DNA from: Eretmocerus hayati
Taxonomy: Eukaryota > Arthropoda > Insecta > Hymenoptera > Aphelinidae
Assembly: GCA_029851415.1 (NCBI GenBank)
Contig: CM056742.1
Span: 17,277,736 to 17,341,735, forward strand
Reading direction: 5' to 3'
DNA: 64,000 nt
Positions within the stretch are counted from its first letter, which is position 1. Every line of letters begins with the position of its first letter. A program made the translations under genes and the position numbers. The notes beneath the pieces were generated by a model, which was not told where the DNA came from, ran no database searches, and saw only the letters and a program-made list of their open reading frames with translations. Below, piece by piece: positions 29,101 through 38,296 of the stretch.

Positions 29101-32100
29101 GAAACTACTTCTCAAGGTCCTCTACAGAATATTGGGCCATTTATAGCGCCGAAAAGTCATATTTATTGTTAATTAACAAATTAAGAAAAAAATTATTTCA
29201 ACGGAATTGACTAGGCTTGATCAAGGTTTCTGAACTTGAAAATGAACTTTTGTTTATGTGCGTGGATACGATTCTTTGAAATAGACCAAAAGCATTGAAA
29301 GAACGACCATTGATCTGTTGGGTGATCCCAAACCGTTATTTATTTTGATAGTGTTGGACAGAATCTACTTGTTCATTTTGATCATCACAAAAATTAAATT
29401 TATCATGGGTATTTTTCATTTTTTAAAAAATTTTTCTTGACGTCACCTCGTCATATTAGATCGCACGACATTAAATCTTGTTTACAATAGGCAGGCTTAG
29501 ATAATTGAACTTACCGCATCGGCTAGTCCACTGTAATCCAAATCATCGCCGTCAGCGTTGATTTTGATGATAATGGCAAAGAGTAGAACAGTTACAAAGA
29601 TGAAAACGTGAAAGAGCGACATTGTTGTAAAGCAGGGAATCGACGACTAGATCTATGTCGCCTCTTACTTTCGTATTCTTATTGTATTACAGAAAATTCG
29701 TGACGTACCCATTTCAAATTCATATCGTTTTTATAGTGTCACGTTCGAAAATCGTGTAGAAATTGTAAAATTTTCTTCCGTGCTCTTGAATTTTAACACT
29801 TTGAAGCCTTCTCTTATTTCAAATCTTCGTGCATTTGTAAAAATGTTCAAGTTGAACAATGACTCAACAAGCATGCGTACTTCCTTAATTTATAATATTC
29901 GCATTTTTGGTACTAGATATGTGAATTCTATTCGATTTATTTGGATCAGCTGTCGCTTTTGAGATTGTTAGAGATTAGCATTATTTCTAAATCACTAAAT
30001 TATTTATCACGTTGACAATTTAATACTCTAAAATGTCAGGAAATCACCTTCAAAATTGAACCTCGCGAATATTTTCAGGAGCTGAACTTACTCTGTTCAG
30101 GCGGTACAGTACAACCTTGGAGTCATTTATGAAATTGTAATCGATTTCGGTTCTGAGGGGAGACTGGAGATTAATTTTGAGAGGAGGGATGCATGTTTGA
30201 CTTGCAAAACCTTTTCACATAATTTAGACAACTTCGAAAGGGTCTGGCATTACGAAACGAGCACAAGACTTTTTTGGACATGCGAGAATTGCACGAACAT
30301 TAATTTTTTTCCTCGTGAAGCCTCAGTATTGATCTGCTAATTCACAAAGACATTCAAGATACAAATAATTCCAAGAATGTTGTAGATGAACTTTCTTGAG
30401 CCAAATTAATATGTGTGTCAAGTTAAAATGTGATTCAATTAGAGCTGATTAGAGCGATGTCAGAAGAATGAAAAAACCAAAGAAATGCTATAAGGATTAT
30501 AGAATGACTCTGATGCCCACTCGATTTTTTTCATTTTTGAGGCGGACTCGACTAGAATTTGACTTTTTTAATAGTAATACGTTCACTGCAATGGGTCCTA
30601 CCGTTGTGGCTCGCTCGTCCTTTTCTGTTTGCGGTTGTAATCAAAATCCCATTAAATGGGTCCCATCAACGGGGCCCATTACACACAGGAGAGGAACTGG
30701 CGATTTACAGCGTCGCACTACCGAATATGTTAAAATACTAAACTAAATTTTATGCTTGGTACAAAAAGATAAAAATGGGACTCCATATAACATTGAAATG
30801 TAAATAGTTATAGGCAGGAATTGTTGAAACTCAAAATTCATGTTTGACACTAATAACTCAAAGATTACTCATCAAAACTTCCACCAGTTGGTTGAATCAA
30901 AATTTCACCCACATTGGTTGAAAATTCAACCAGGTCATTGAATATTCAATCAAGTTGTTGAATTCTTCTACCATCTGGTTGAAATTCTAACGGCTGTGAG
31001 TTTATGGTTAGGACGCGACCCATGAGATGGATTGGGGGTTCCCGGGTGACATTTTTGGGTCGGGGAAACACAAGTTTCATCATGTTTTTTTATCAACAAA
31101 TCGAAAAAGACAACAGCAGCGTGCGCGCGAGCCTTTCCGGGGAAAAATCCAAGTTAAGCAACATTTTTGCGATTCAGTATCCGGATTGGTAACCGCTCAG
31201 CTGTGGCTGCCACGCTCAGCTCGCATGAGATTGGTAGATGGTGGTATGTACCGGAACGACATTCTTGGGTTAGAAAAGCAAGTTTTTTTTCTTCATGTTT
31301 TTCCATAAATGAATAGAAATCAGCACCAACGTTGGCCGTGCGAGCCTTTTCGGACAAAAGCAACGTTTTTGCGATTCAGTATCCGAATTGGGGACCACTA
31401 ACCATCTTAGTTTGCGAGGCCTTTAACTCAATTGTAATCAAAAAGATGGCGCATATATTTTTTCTCTTATTGGTTCACAACAAAACATGAGCAAACTCGT
31501 TTTTTTTTTTATCCAAAAATGTCGTACGGAGACTACCGGCTACCAATAATGGGTTCCGGTATTTAACCATAGAATTAAAAGAGTGGGCGAATAATTCATG
31601 CGTCCTAAGCGTGGGGGCATAATAAATCAAGCAAAAAATCCTCTAGCCAATGGTACAACTCTTTTAATTTAGCTAGGCAGGCGCCAACATGGGAAGTATG
31701 CGGACTCCCCACTTTGCTGCCCCTCCCGCCACAGTCGGCGCGGCCCTATACCTTATACATGCACTGTAAAAAATTTGTGGGAAAAACTGCAACCACTGGT
31801 TGCAGTTTTTCCCTCAACCACTGGTTTATCCCAAAAATCAACCAGCTGGTTTATAATCAACCAGCTGGTTGATTTTTGGCACAAACCAGTGGTTGACTAC
31901 CTATCCAACCACTGGTTGACTTTTTTCCCACAACGAATATATAAGGATGAATGCGGCACCCACGATATTGGTCGATGGTGGTCTCCGGTTGACACTTTTG
32001 ATTCGGAAAAACAAGTTTCGTCATTTTTTTTCACAAACAAAGAGGGATAAACATTAGCCCCGGTCGCGTATGGACGACAAAACGGGTTGCCTGTCATGCA

Positions 32101-35100
32101 GGAGTCGAATACACGTCGTAAGGCTGGAGGGATGGATAGATGGACGGATGGGGTGGGAGGGTAGATGGGATGGATGGATGGATGGAACGGAATGGAACGG
32201 ACCGGAATGGGGCGAAATGAAACGAAATGAGGCGAAATGGAACGGAGTCTCATTGGGAGGAGGGGAACGGAACTGGCCGGGCGGGGCAAAATGGAACGGA
32301 CTCAAATTGGATGGAGGGGAACGGAACTGGCTGGATGGGGCAAAATGGAATGGGTGGGGCAAAATGGAACGGAGTTGAATTGGGTGGAACCGACCGGAAC
32401 GAAATGGAATTGAATTATATGGATGGGAGACATCCATACAATTCAGTTCCATTTCGTTCCGTTCCATTCCGGTCCATTCCGGTCCATTCCGTTCAATTCC
32501 ACTCCGTTCCATTCCGGTCCGTTCCGTTCCATTTCGGTCCGGTCCATTCCGTTCCATTCCATCCATCCATCCATCGATCGATCCATCCATCCCATCTACC
32601 CTCCCACCCCATCCGTCCATCTATCCATCCCTCCAGTCTTACGACGTGTATTCGACTCCTGCAGGACAGGCAACCCGCTTTGTCGTCCATACGCGACCGG
32701 GGCTAATGTTTATCCCTCTTTGTTTGTGAAAAAAAATGACGAAACTTGTTTTTCCGAATCAAAAGTGTCAACCGGAGACCACCATCGACCAATATCGTGG
32801 GCGCCGCATTCATCCTTATATATTCGCTGTGGGGACAAAGTCAACCAGTGGTTGAATTCCAACCAGTGGTTGAATTCCAACCAGCTGGTTGATTTCGACA
32901 ACCAACCACTGGTTGACGATTTTGGTGGAAAGTCAACCAATTTTTTACAGTGTGGGACTTCTCCCTGTCTGTTTAAATAATTTTGCGTCAATAATGATAT
33001 GTTTGGATGCTGGAATCGAAATACTCAAATTAAGAGCTTCAATTTAAGCCTACGTAGTTTCCTATGGTGTGTATATTCGAGGAGTGATCATCATTTTATA
33101 TGTTTTGGTCGAGGTTTTGGTGGGGGGTAATTTTTCAGACTTTGAAAATTAATTCCTCAAATACTCAAATTACTCAAATTAATAGTATATTATGTGACGA
33201 GTGCGCAGCACGAGTCACAAATGACATTTTCTAGCTGTGCTACGTCAGAAGCGCGGCTTTAGACGAGTCCTCGCGTAGCGAGGACGAGTCGAAAATCGCG
33301 CTTCCGACGTAGACAGCTAGAAAAAAGTTGTACCATTGGCTAGAGGATTTTTTGCTTGATTTTTCGGTATATTAATCTCAAAGTGGCGGGCCAACTTCAC
33401 ATAGCTAAAAGAGTACTTGCGTACAGCATGTCTAATCGCACAGCTTTTTGGAAAGCACACGCGCGGTAGGGGGGGGGGGGCACAGTCCTCTAAACACTGT
33501 GAACATGTTACAGATACCCTCTAAATACCAATTTCCACCCACAGAGACTTTGGGCGCTCCACAAGTATCATCCGCTTGAACGAGGGCTGTGCAGCCCCAT
33601 AACTTCTGTGACAAATGCATCGAGGAATGATGAAAGCATTGGTGGAGCGTCCAGTATATTTCAATTCTGACTTTCGTTACTATATTCTAACACTTTCAGT
33701 TTTTATTATTTTTCTCAAGGATGGTGGGCTATTGAGACCTAATTTTTGTAGAATAGTATATACATTGTACGCGTCGAGTGCTGGAAACATTTTTTCTTCC
33801 GGGAAACCGGGCTGGACGTGAGCGAAGGCAACGTCCAGCGTGGTTTTCTCGCGGAAGGAAAAATGTTTCCGCACTGCAGTTTTATACGCCTGTATGCAGA
33901 AACATAATTCAACAATCTTTAAGAAATTTACTGATTTTTTGCAAATTTTTCCGATGCTTCCATCAATTGTTATCACTAAATATCACAAATAGTGCGTGTT
34001 CAGTGTACTGGACATCAAAAGTCAACGTTTTAGTTCAATTCTGTTCGATTATAACTGATTCTAATCACATTCCTGTAAGACATGTACCGAAGATGACACG
34101 TAACAGTTTAGGTAAAACATGCGGATATACGGAACAATTCGACCATTCAATGTATGCAACAAGTGCGCATTTATCGATGAGTGAAAGCGCGACGTTTAAA
34201 ATTTAGTCATCGCGGCATCGTGTCTCTAAAAAAGCCATTTCCTAACTTTGCGATGTTTCATGTATATATATCTCGTATGCTATCAGGTAAACCTACTTTT
34301 ATGCAGTATCCAAGAGTGTGTAACGCATGCATGAAATCAATGCAATAGATCGACTCTAGCCAATTTTGAGGATGTTCATTTAAAATTTACAGATAATATC
34401 ATTAGATGTTGGTGATGATTCAAGTGATTGATGATTTATAAAATATGTTTATTGAAAAAATTTCGCGAAATTGAAATTGATGAATTTACTTTCGTGTTAT
34501 CAACCGTCTGAGGAAGAGACGTGGCTCAAACTTTCATTAATGATCTCAATTTCGACGATCTCATCTTGATTGTTGACAACAAGCTGAATAGAAGGTTTGA
34601 TATATTTTCTGTCTAGAGGAAGTGATGTCTTACACGTTGAAAAGGTGTCTATTTTCATTTGATATTCTCTGCAGTTTTTCTTTGATTCTTCAACCCAGCC
34701 ACTAAAATGAGCCTCGAAATGAGCTTTACACATCCAGACATTTAGGCATTTAGGAATATATTTCTGAAATTCGATTGATTTCAATTAAATGAAAACCGAG
34801 ATGAAAATAGGACAGGAGTTACAAAATTACACATTTGGAAATTTATATGTTTTAATTTTTTCCTTCTGCAATCGGATATTTACTCAGGTTTCAAATTATA
34901 AAAGAATTTTGAAATTTTTTAAATTTGCTGCCTGGTGACTAGAAAAATTTATTGAGCCATAATCAATTGTGTGGTACCGAGAGTGTTGCGTAAAAAAATT
35001 ATAACACTTCCACGTTGAAGTTGTGTAGAACTTCGGAGAACGTCTATACTATAGCGATTGAATGAACGGTTTGACTGAGGTGTCAATCCATATCATACAT

Positions 35101-38100
35101 TGGATAATCATACCCGCAAGCTTTCGCATGACACGCACTTTGAAACTGAAAAAAGAAAATTTGTCCTCGGTCAAGGTCGAAAGATTGAGTATGCTACCCG
35201 AGATGCTACCGAATTCCCAACGATGAAATTGAAAAGCACCCAATCAAAATTGATTTCGACCATTCGTTTCGATCATCTATATGTTGTAACTTTGTCTGAT
35301 CACGAAGATTCGTGTACATTCCGTATATAATCGTCTTTTTTTTCCTCATCACCTTGCAGTTGATGACAACCGATGGAAACTGAATAATTATGAAATAAAT
35401 ATTCAAACGGCGTTCTATGAAGAATTTTGACTTAAAAGTTTTCGTCTGTTTTTTTCAATGTGTTTCTTCTACGGATCTTTGGAATTTATCACCATGGGTG
35501 TTGGGATATAGTATTTATTGTTCCGAGGGTGGAAAGTTTGGTTTTGCTTTCCGAGTGATTATTTTCGGCCCGAGCACTGACGAGGATCGAAATTATCACG
35601 AGTATAGCATGAAACTTTACGCCCGAGTCCCGAAACACGTTTTTCGATTAAGTGAACGTAAATTGCCGTGCATGTTGTCGATCGAAAAAAAAATTAATTA
35701 AAATACTGCGAATCACGAGTTTTTTCCTTACTTCGGATATTCTAACGAAATCATGTCACAGTGATCATCGATTACAGTGACCATGGAAATTTCATCAACA
35801 TCAGAGATAGGAAAATTAAAATTTTGTTTCTAATAAATTGGTGGGGAATAAATAGCGATCAATTAGCATCCTTGAACATAGGTCGAGCAAAAAAACCTTG
35901 TTGAAAAATGATATCTGGTTTTTTTCAAAGTGATTCTCTTAAGAATTTCCAACATATTATGATTGTAAAATAATTGTGTTCGAGAGACGCCGTGTAGTCA
36001 ATTTTTTCAGTGTACCAAAGAGCAAGATGAAATTTCTACTCGATTATCGTTCTTGACTTGTACCCAACTTGCCCCCATTAAGCCATTTTCTTAATAACTT
36101 TGGTCCATCTCCATATTTTCCAACGTACCTTAGCTCATGTTAAATCTTGTCTCGAAACCTTCAAAATGAGCTAAGATACGTCTAGTTTGAATGAATTGGA
36201 ACCGAGCCGTTCGAATTCTCCCAGAAGGCGATTTTTGAGGGTTTGAAAAAGTGTGTACCCAACCTGCCCCCATCATTTAAAACAATGTAAATCGTCGATA
36301 AAGTGCATAAAATCGCCTTGATCCGTTTTTATCACCGTGCAACGACATTTGGAGCTTTTAGCTGGCCCAAAACACTGTTTCTAACCTATTTTGATGCGAT
36401 AAACATTTTCTGAGTGGTAAAAAGAGCCATACTGCACGCCCTTTCGAGATAACCATATGGGGGCACGTTGGTTACACTCCGATGTCGGCCTTCTTGATTC
36501 TCAAATCATCTCCGTGTTTTGTACATAAAATGGCTTCAAATCAGAGTTTTGCAACTCTGAAGAGCGGATTTTGAAGGTCTTGAGACAAAAAATCGAATGC
36601 GCTAAGGTACGTCAAGACGAGTCAAATGAAAATAAATTTGCACCGGTTCTACTGAACGTAATTTCCTCGGTGCTTTCTTAACTAAGCAATCACGAAAAAT
36701 GGAAAAGTCACTTTAGATTTTCTGGAGAACGGAGAAATGATCCGGGGTCGATGCAAACTACGTACTTTCTCATATTCCGACATTAACAAACGTAAAAAAA
36801 TATGCGGGAAGGTCCACGAGTGCCCATTTCTGAGATCGGCGTATGGGGGCAAGTTGGGTACAGACGCAAGTTGGGTACACTTACCTCATAGTTTCAACTG
36901 TGTCAACTAATAGAGAAAAATTTCCTAAACTTCGCATTGTCCCTAAACATCGAATAACCGCATGTAACGTTCATCAAACCGTCGTCAAAATTTCTCAAGT
37001 CACTCATCGTCAATGATTATGACATTAAGCGAGCCTGAAATTCATGACTCATTCAACGATTGCGCGAGGCCTAAAATTGCACGCGCAAAAAAGACGATTG
37101 AAAAATCTTTCCAAAGATTTCTCTCAAATTTCAATTCCCCATATTTTCATCCTATGCTCATTATACCAATCCTCTGATGGTGCACCTCATCTGCAACTTT
37201 CAAAATTCTATTCTAACTTTCAAAGGTCTATTGTATTTGTGTATTGTAGCAGTGAAAGAATTTTTCGTGTCATAATTGAGCGCTTTTGTATACTTACGAT
37301 CGTAAAATTTTATTTGCCAAGCCTTGAATTTTCCATGGAACTGTGCATTAATAATGACTCTCGTAATGATCAATACAGCATACCGCGTCTAACTTTACCA
37401 AGTGTGACAACAACAAAATATGAGAAATTCTCAACGCAATGCACAAATAAGTGACGTTCCATTGTCGAGTGAAGGAAAAAAAAAGATTCATGGAATGTTC
37501 GAATGTACAACTGTGTCACTTACGACTGCGTAAAAAATTTTCTGTAATGGATTGAATAAATGTGATTGGATTGTGATTGTCAGTAACTTGAATACGAAGG
37601 GGAGAAATATCTTCTAATGTAAAGTCATAGAGATAAAAGACGCTCGTTTATTAATCATCTGTACTGAGATATTTCAAAAGTAAGAGATGGCGAAGTATTC
37701 AGTTGAGTTACATTGCAACAAGTATAGTATCTCCCCCGAGGCAAAATCATTTTTCTCGCGTGGCAAATTGAGATCCATTGAGTTGTCATAGACGTGTGAG
37801 TGTTATAAATTGCGAGAACGCCTGTGCGAATTCTCGTGCAAAATATACATAGTATATTACATTTTCTTTGTTCAACCAGAAAATCCCAATGAATGTTTTA
37901 TTGTCCTCATCATTGTAGGACTATTAACGATTATTCATGAACATAGCTTGAGCAATTAGCAGATTTGCTTACCGATTTATGAATCTCCATTATGACTCTT
38001 TCCTATCCATTTCTCGACACTCATCATCGGTGGTGAGTGTAATAATTCAAAAGTATAGCTAAATCATCATCTTATCCATAAAATCTGCGCACCATGGATT

Positions 38101-38296
38101 TTATGAGTATAATCATAAAAATGTTATAGGATAATTGACATCTAATAATAATCTGCGACAACACTCAATATCTCTTGATTTATTACAGATTTTTCAGAAA
38201 TATCGAGTCGAGTATCATCACGAGAAACTGGAATATTATATCGATCCGATGTATACACCGAAGGGACCATTGAAATTCAAATTTGTTACCAGATAA
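5136..38296 (+). CDS. CYP301B1: Mitochondrial-clan cytochrome P450, probable CYP301B1 (10 coding exons)
   Basis: Heme-thiolate monooxygenase expected in the mitochondrion with electrons from adrenodoxin; substrate unknown. Coding exons: 5136-5271, 16557-16803, 21350-21466, 24142-24218, 24990-25188, 25379-25538, 25727-25893, 26854-26932, 27724-27936, 38189-38296; total 1503 nt, 500 residues, a normal P450 length. All junctions are GT-AG and frame-consistent. Seen: short Arg-containing N-terminus, proline-rich hinge IPGPQPIP (residues 26-33), I-helix VGIDTTS (308-314), ExxR as ETQR (365-368), PERW (419-422), heme loop FGYGRRMCLG with Cys449. The start is the first ATG after an in-frame TGA at 5079; the sequence before it also fits an acceptor (caatag at 5082-5087), so an upstream noncoding exon is likely. 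It shares eight intron positions with the neighbouring CYP301A1 and has one extra intron in codon 46. The B1 name rests on similarity to CYP301A1 and the pairing; another member of the CYP301/CYP12/CYP49 group is possible. Confidence 0.85.
5395..6530. repeat. Cluster of foldback modules, CYP301B1 intron 1
   Basis: Modules include GTAAAAGTGTACTTTACGCA, AATGTACTATTTTGG, a GGGTTTCCGGCCCGAACCGTAGG block at 5699, a CGTCCATTTTTCCTCCTGG block at 6013 and an inverted TTTTCCCC/GGGAAAA block near 6140. The part 5960-6235 recurs almost intact at 20490-20720. No coding sequence. Confidence 0.5.
6531..9794. other. Part of CYP301B1 intron 1, nothing recognised
   Basis: AT-rich intronic sequence with T runs, a CA/TG microsatellite and no convincing exon, RNA gene or element end. 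Confidence 0.4.
8625..8648. repeat. (TG)n microsatellite
   Basis: Twelve TG units. A shorter GT run lies at 3524-3539 and a 24-base T run at 7874-7897. Confidence 0.9.
9795..10075. repeat. Foldback module cluster, CYP301B1 intron 1
   Basis: It contains CGCTGTGCGGGAAAGTG, CAGTTTGTCGAAAAACACAG, GATACACGGGTGTAAAACCT, a GGCCTGAGCCGTATCACTCG block and AATGTACTATTTTGCGAG. It is the same module set as at 22 kb. Confidence 0.5.
10258..10919. mobile_element. TACCC-family MITE copy K (5'-truncated, interrupted by a foldback element)
   Basis: The sequence follows the middle and right part of copy E: the GAGTGGTAAAA block, the ATGGGGG block, and a right end of GCAAGTTGGGTACACTTACC. The left end is missing. 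A 140-bp foldback element (10345-10484) splits the GAGTGGTAAAA block. Confidence 0.6.
10345..10484. mobile_element. Short foldback element, ATGCGTCGAGTGCC ends
   Basis: Two arms of about 50 bp are near-perfect inverted repeats: ATGCGTCGAGTGCCAAAAAT against its complement ending CTCGACGCATAT. GTAAAA occurs on both sides, a possible target duplication. It is inserted in MITE copy K. Confidence 0.6.
11415..12370. mobile_element. TACCC-family MITE copy A (complete, doubled left module)
   Basis: The ends are inverted repeats, AGGTCAGTGTACCCAACTTG on the left and its near complement ending CACTTACCT on the right, flanked by TA on both sides. The left module (GTGTACCCAACTTGCCCCC then TTAATAA) occurs twice, at 11420 and 11615. 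The subterminal motif near the right end is also doubled. It has no transposase and lies in CYP301B1 intron 1. Confidence 0.75.
12371..14881. other. Part of CYP301B1 intron 1, nothing beyond a foldback relict
   Basis: AT-rich sequence between two MITEs. The only recognised item is the short relict at 14517-14584. Confidence 0.4.
14517..14584. mobile_element. Deleted relict of the ATGCG foldback family
   Basis: CGTATAAAACTGCA and ACATTTTTCCAGCATTCGACGCG match the two ends of the copy at 33756-33893. The central part is lost, leaving about 68 bp. Confidence 0.4.
14882..15622. mobile_element. TACCC-family MITE copy B (CCTAATT variant)
   Basis: The ends read AGGTAAGTGTGCCTAATTCG and, on the right, CAAATTAGGCACAGTTACCG, with flanking TA. 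Both ends carry the same variant (CCTAATT instead of CCCAACT), as expected if the two ends are recognised by one transposase. It is a subfamily distinct from copies A and E, in CYP301B1 intron 1. Confidence 0.65.
16804..18957. other. Left part of CYP301B1 intron 2, nothing recognised
   Basis: AT-rich sequence with a C-run at 17107-17127 and a T run at 18539-18556; no exon-like stretch. Confidence 0.4.
18958..19685. mobile_element. TACCC-family MITE copy C (CCTAATT variant, diverged)
   Basis: The left end is AAGTAAGTGTACCTAATTTG after TA. The right end is TAAATTAGGCACACTTACA. The interior is diverged and holds a G run at 19721 just beyond the right end. It lies in CYP301B1 intron 2. Confidence 0.6.
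20270..20720. repeat. Foldback module cluster, CYP301B1 intron 2
   Basis: A hairpin of CGATCGACTGAGCGTAAAG and CTTTACGCCCAGTCGATCG opens the cluster. It is followed by the CCCTCGCCAGGGCTCGGGCC block and then the segment shared with 5960-6235, including GACGTTTAGTCG and TTTTGGGGCACTGGGAAT with its inverted partner. Confidence 0.55.
21810..21926. mobile_element. Short foldback element, second copy of the ATGCG family
   Basis: Arms begin ATGCGTTTCGTGCCAAAAAC and end TTTTTGGCACTCGGCGCAT. The spacer GTGAAGCCGACGTTCAACAAA is also found in the copy at 10345-10484. It lies in CYP301B1 intron 3. Confidence 0.6.
21927..23330. repeat. Large foldback module cluster, CYP301B1 intron 3
   Basis: At least four modules with CTATTTCGATCC, GTGAAAGTGCACTTTACACA, GTATCGAAATGTACTATTTTG and CCCTCGCCTTCGGCTCGG motifs lie end to end in both orientations. 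The 22195-22315 block (TGTGAGGTTGTAGCTCGCTTC) matches 6350-6500. Confidence 0.55.
26269..26765 (+). mobile_element. 5'-truncated non-LTR retrotransposon (LINE) fragment
   Basis: The insert lies in CYP301B1 intron 7 between perfect 15-bp direct repeats, TATATTTTAAGAATA at 26254-26268 and 26766-26780. It carries about 128 codons of the ORF2 C-terminus, ending at a TAG at 26651. The fragment includes TINRLRANHYSLGESLFRF and a CCHC knuckle, CMCGHELQDIDHIMWEC (C-x1-C-x8-H-x4-C), the pattern found at the ORF2 end of I/R1-like LINEs. A 3' untranslated region and an A-rich tail follow. Reverse transcriptase and endonuclease are missing, so it is a dead-on-arrival copy. The reading frame is intact, suggesting a fairly young insertion. 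Confidence 0.8.
28569..28574 (-). terminator. Poly(A) signal of the nested secreted-protein gene
   Basis: AATAAA on the - strand, about 130 nt beyond the TGA at 28704-28706. It is the first canonical signal I see after that stop. Confidence 0.45.
28704..29622 (-). CDS. Small secreted four-cysteine protein, nested in the last CYP301B1 intron
   Basis: Three coding exons: 29622-29515 (36 codons), 28918-28838 (27 codons), 28748-28704 (14 codons plus TGA). Both introns are phase 0 with GTAAGT donors and CAG or TCAG acceptors. The 77-residue product begins with a hydrophobic signal peptide (MSLFHVFIFVTVLLFAI...), probably cleaved after Ala23 in KINA/DGDD. The 54-residue mature part is acidic (14 Asp/Glu against 6 Lys/Arg) and has cysteines at 40, 48, 62 and 74, spaced C-x7-C-x13-C-x11-C, which would allow two disulfides. 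A TATAAAAA box lies about 110 bp upstream and AATAAA about 130 bp after the stop. I do not recognise the family. It lies antisense within CYP301B1 intron 9 and is probably expressed independently. The consistent frame, signals and signal peptide make it likely real, but it rests on sequence reading alone. Confidence 0.65.
29728..29735 (-). promoter_or_regulatory. TATA box of the nested secreted-protein gene
   Basis: On the - strand the sequence reads CTATAAAAACG, placing TATAAAAA here. A start about 30 bp downstream (near 29700) would give a leader of roughly 75-80 nt before the ATG at 29622. Confidence 0.5.
29740..30869. other. CYP301B1 intron 9, upstream of the nested gene
   Basis: Mostly unrecognised AT-rich sequence. 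A small imperfect hairpin at about 30590-30685 (AATGGGTCCTACCGTTG / CAACGGGGCCCATT) may be another tiny inverted-repeat element. Confidence 0.35.
30870..31400. repeat. Diverged relative of the palindromic element with an internal tandem duplication
   Basis: Worn GGTTGAA/CAACCA 12-mers at 30870-30985 resemble the outer arms of the element at 31762. Two units, about 31020-31195 and 31225-31395, share the order GATGG, TCGGGGAAACACAAGTTT-like, GCGAGCCTTTTC-like and GCGATTCAGTATCCG(A/G)ATTGG. They also resemble the arm block of the palindrome. Confidence 0.45.
31762..32952. mobile_element. 1.2-kb near-palindromic foldback element
   Basis: The ends are CACTGTAAAAAATT and its exact complement. Arms of roughly 600 bp mirror each other from outside in: AACCAGTGGTTG-type 12-mers, a block running from CGAATATATAAGGATGAATG to the CCCCGGTCGCGTATGGACGA block, then GATGG repeats, and a centre of GGAACGGAATGGA-type units. 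The long apparent ORFs (up to 188 codons) come from this repetition and are not genes. It lies in CYP301B1 intron 9. Confidence 0.75.
33193..33326. mobile_element. Compound foldback sequence
   Basis: A palindrome at 33195-33219 (GTGACGAGTGCGCAGCACGAGTCAC) is followed by arms at 33226-33255 and 33297-33326 (TTTCTAGCTGTGCTACGTC and its complement). Inside these sits an inner hairpin, GACGAGTCCTCGC / GCGAGGACGAGTC. The whole would fold into a strong branched structure. Confidence 0.5.
33756..33893. mobile_element. Short foldback element, third copy of the ATGCG family (diverged interior)
   Basis: The ends GCGTCGAGTGCTGGAAACAT and ATGTTTCCGCACTGCAG...ACGC form a hairpin, with inner arms GCTGGACGTGAGC and GCAACGTCCAGC. 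The flanking sequence matches 51240-51400, which lacks the insert, so the insertion is directly visible. Confidence 0.55.
34500..34763 (-). CDS. Exon-like open stretch, possible terminal exon of an unidentified nested gene
   Basis: After a tttcag acceptor on the - strand, 87 codons stay open and end in TGA, with AATAAA 47 nt further on (34453-34448). The product starts KYIPKCLNVWMCKAHF, carries four cysteines in its first half and an acidic stretch later. A small fragment at 35121 downwards (tttttcag acceptor, then SKCVSCESLR, then a GTATGA donor, phase 0) would join in frame, but no convincing first exon was found. It lies antisense in CYP301B1 intron 9. It could be a chance ORF. Confidence 0.3.
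   Translation of the reverse strand, partial: KYIPKCLNVWMCKAHFEAHFSGWVEESKKNCREYQMKIDTFSTCKTSLPLDRKYIKPSIQLVVNNQDEIVEIEIINESLSHVSSSDG
35505..35680. repeat. Isolated foldback module, CYP301B1 intron 9
   Basis: GGTGGAAAGTTTGGTTTTGC, TTTTCGGCCCGAGCACTGACG and CACGTTTTTCGATTAAGTGA match the modules of the clusters upstream. An apparent 94-codon reading frame here is only repeat sequence. Confidence 0.45.
36057..36886. mobile_element. TACCC-family MITE copy D
   Basis: The left end is worn (ACTTGTACCCAACTTGCCCC) and the right end is intact (CAAGTTGGGTACACTTACCT). The interior closely matches copy E over its whole length. It lies in CYP301B1 intron 9. Confidence 0.7.

Larger units (their letters stand above)
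31624..33362. repeat. Perfect 37-bp inverted repeats flanking the palindromic element
   Basis: 31624-31660 and 33326-33362 are exact reverse complements (AAATCAAGCAAAAAATCCTC... on the left). They lie outside the 1.2-kb palindrome and may be the ends of a larger host element, or two opposed copies of one repeat. Confidence 0.6.

Noticed and set aside
31897..32980. Long overlapping ORFs on both strands (up to 188 codons)
   Set aside because: They arise from GGAAC/GGAATGG and GATGG repeats, which lack stops; the translation is monotonous and mirrors itself across the palindrome.
35417..35701. 94-codon + strand ORF
   Set aside because: Most of it is the repeated CGGCCCGAG-type foldback module seen elsewhere in noncoding DNA.
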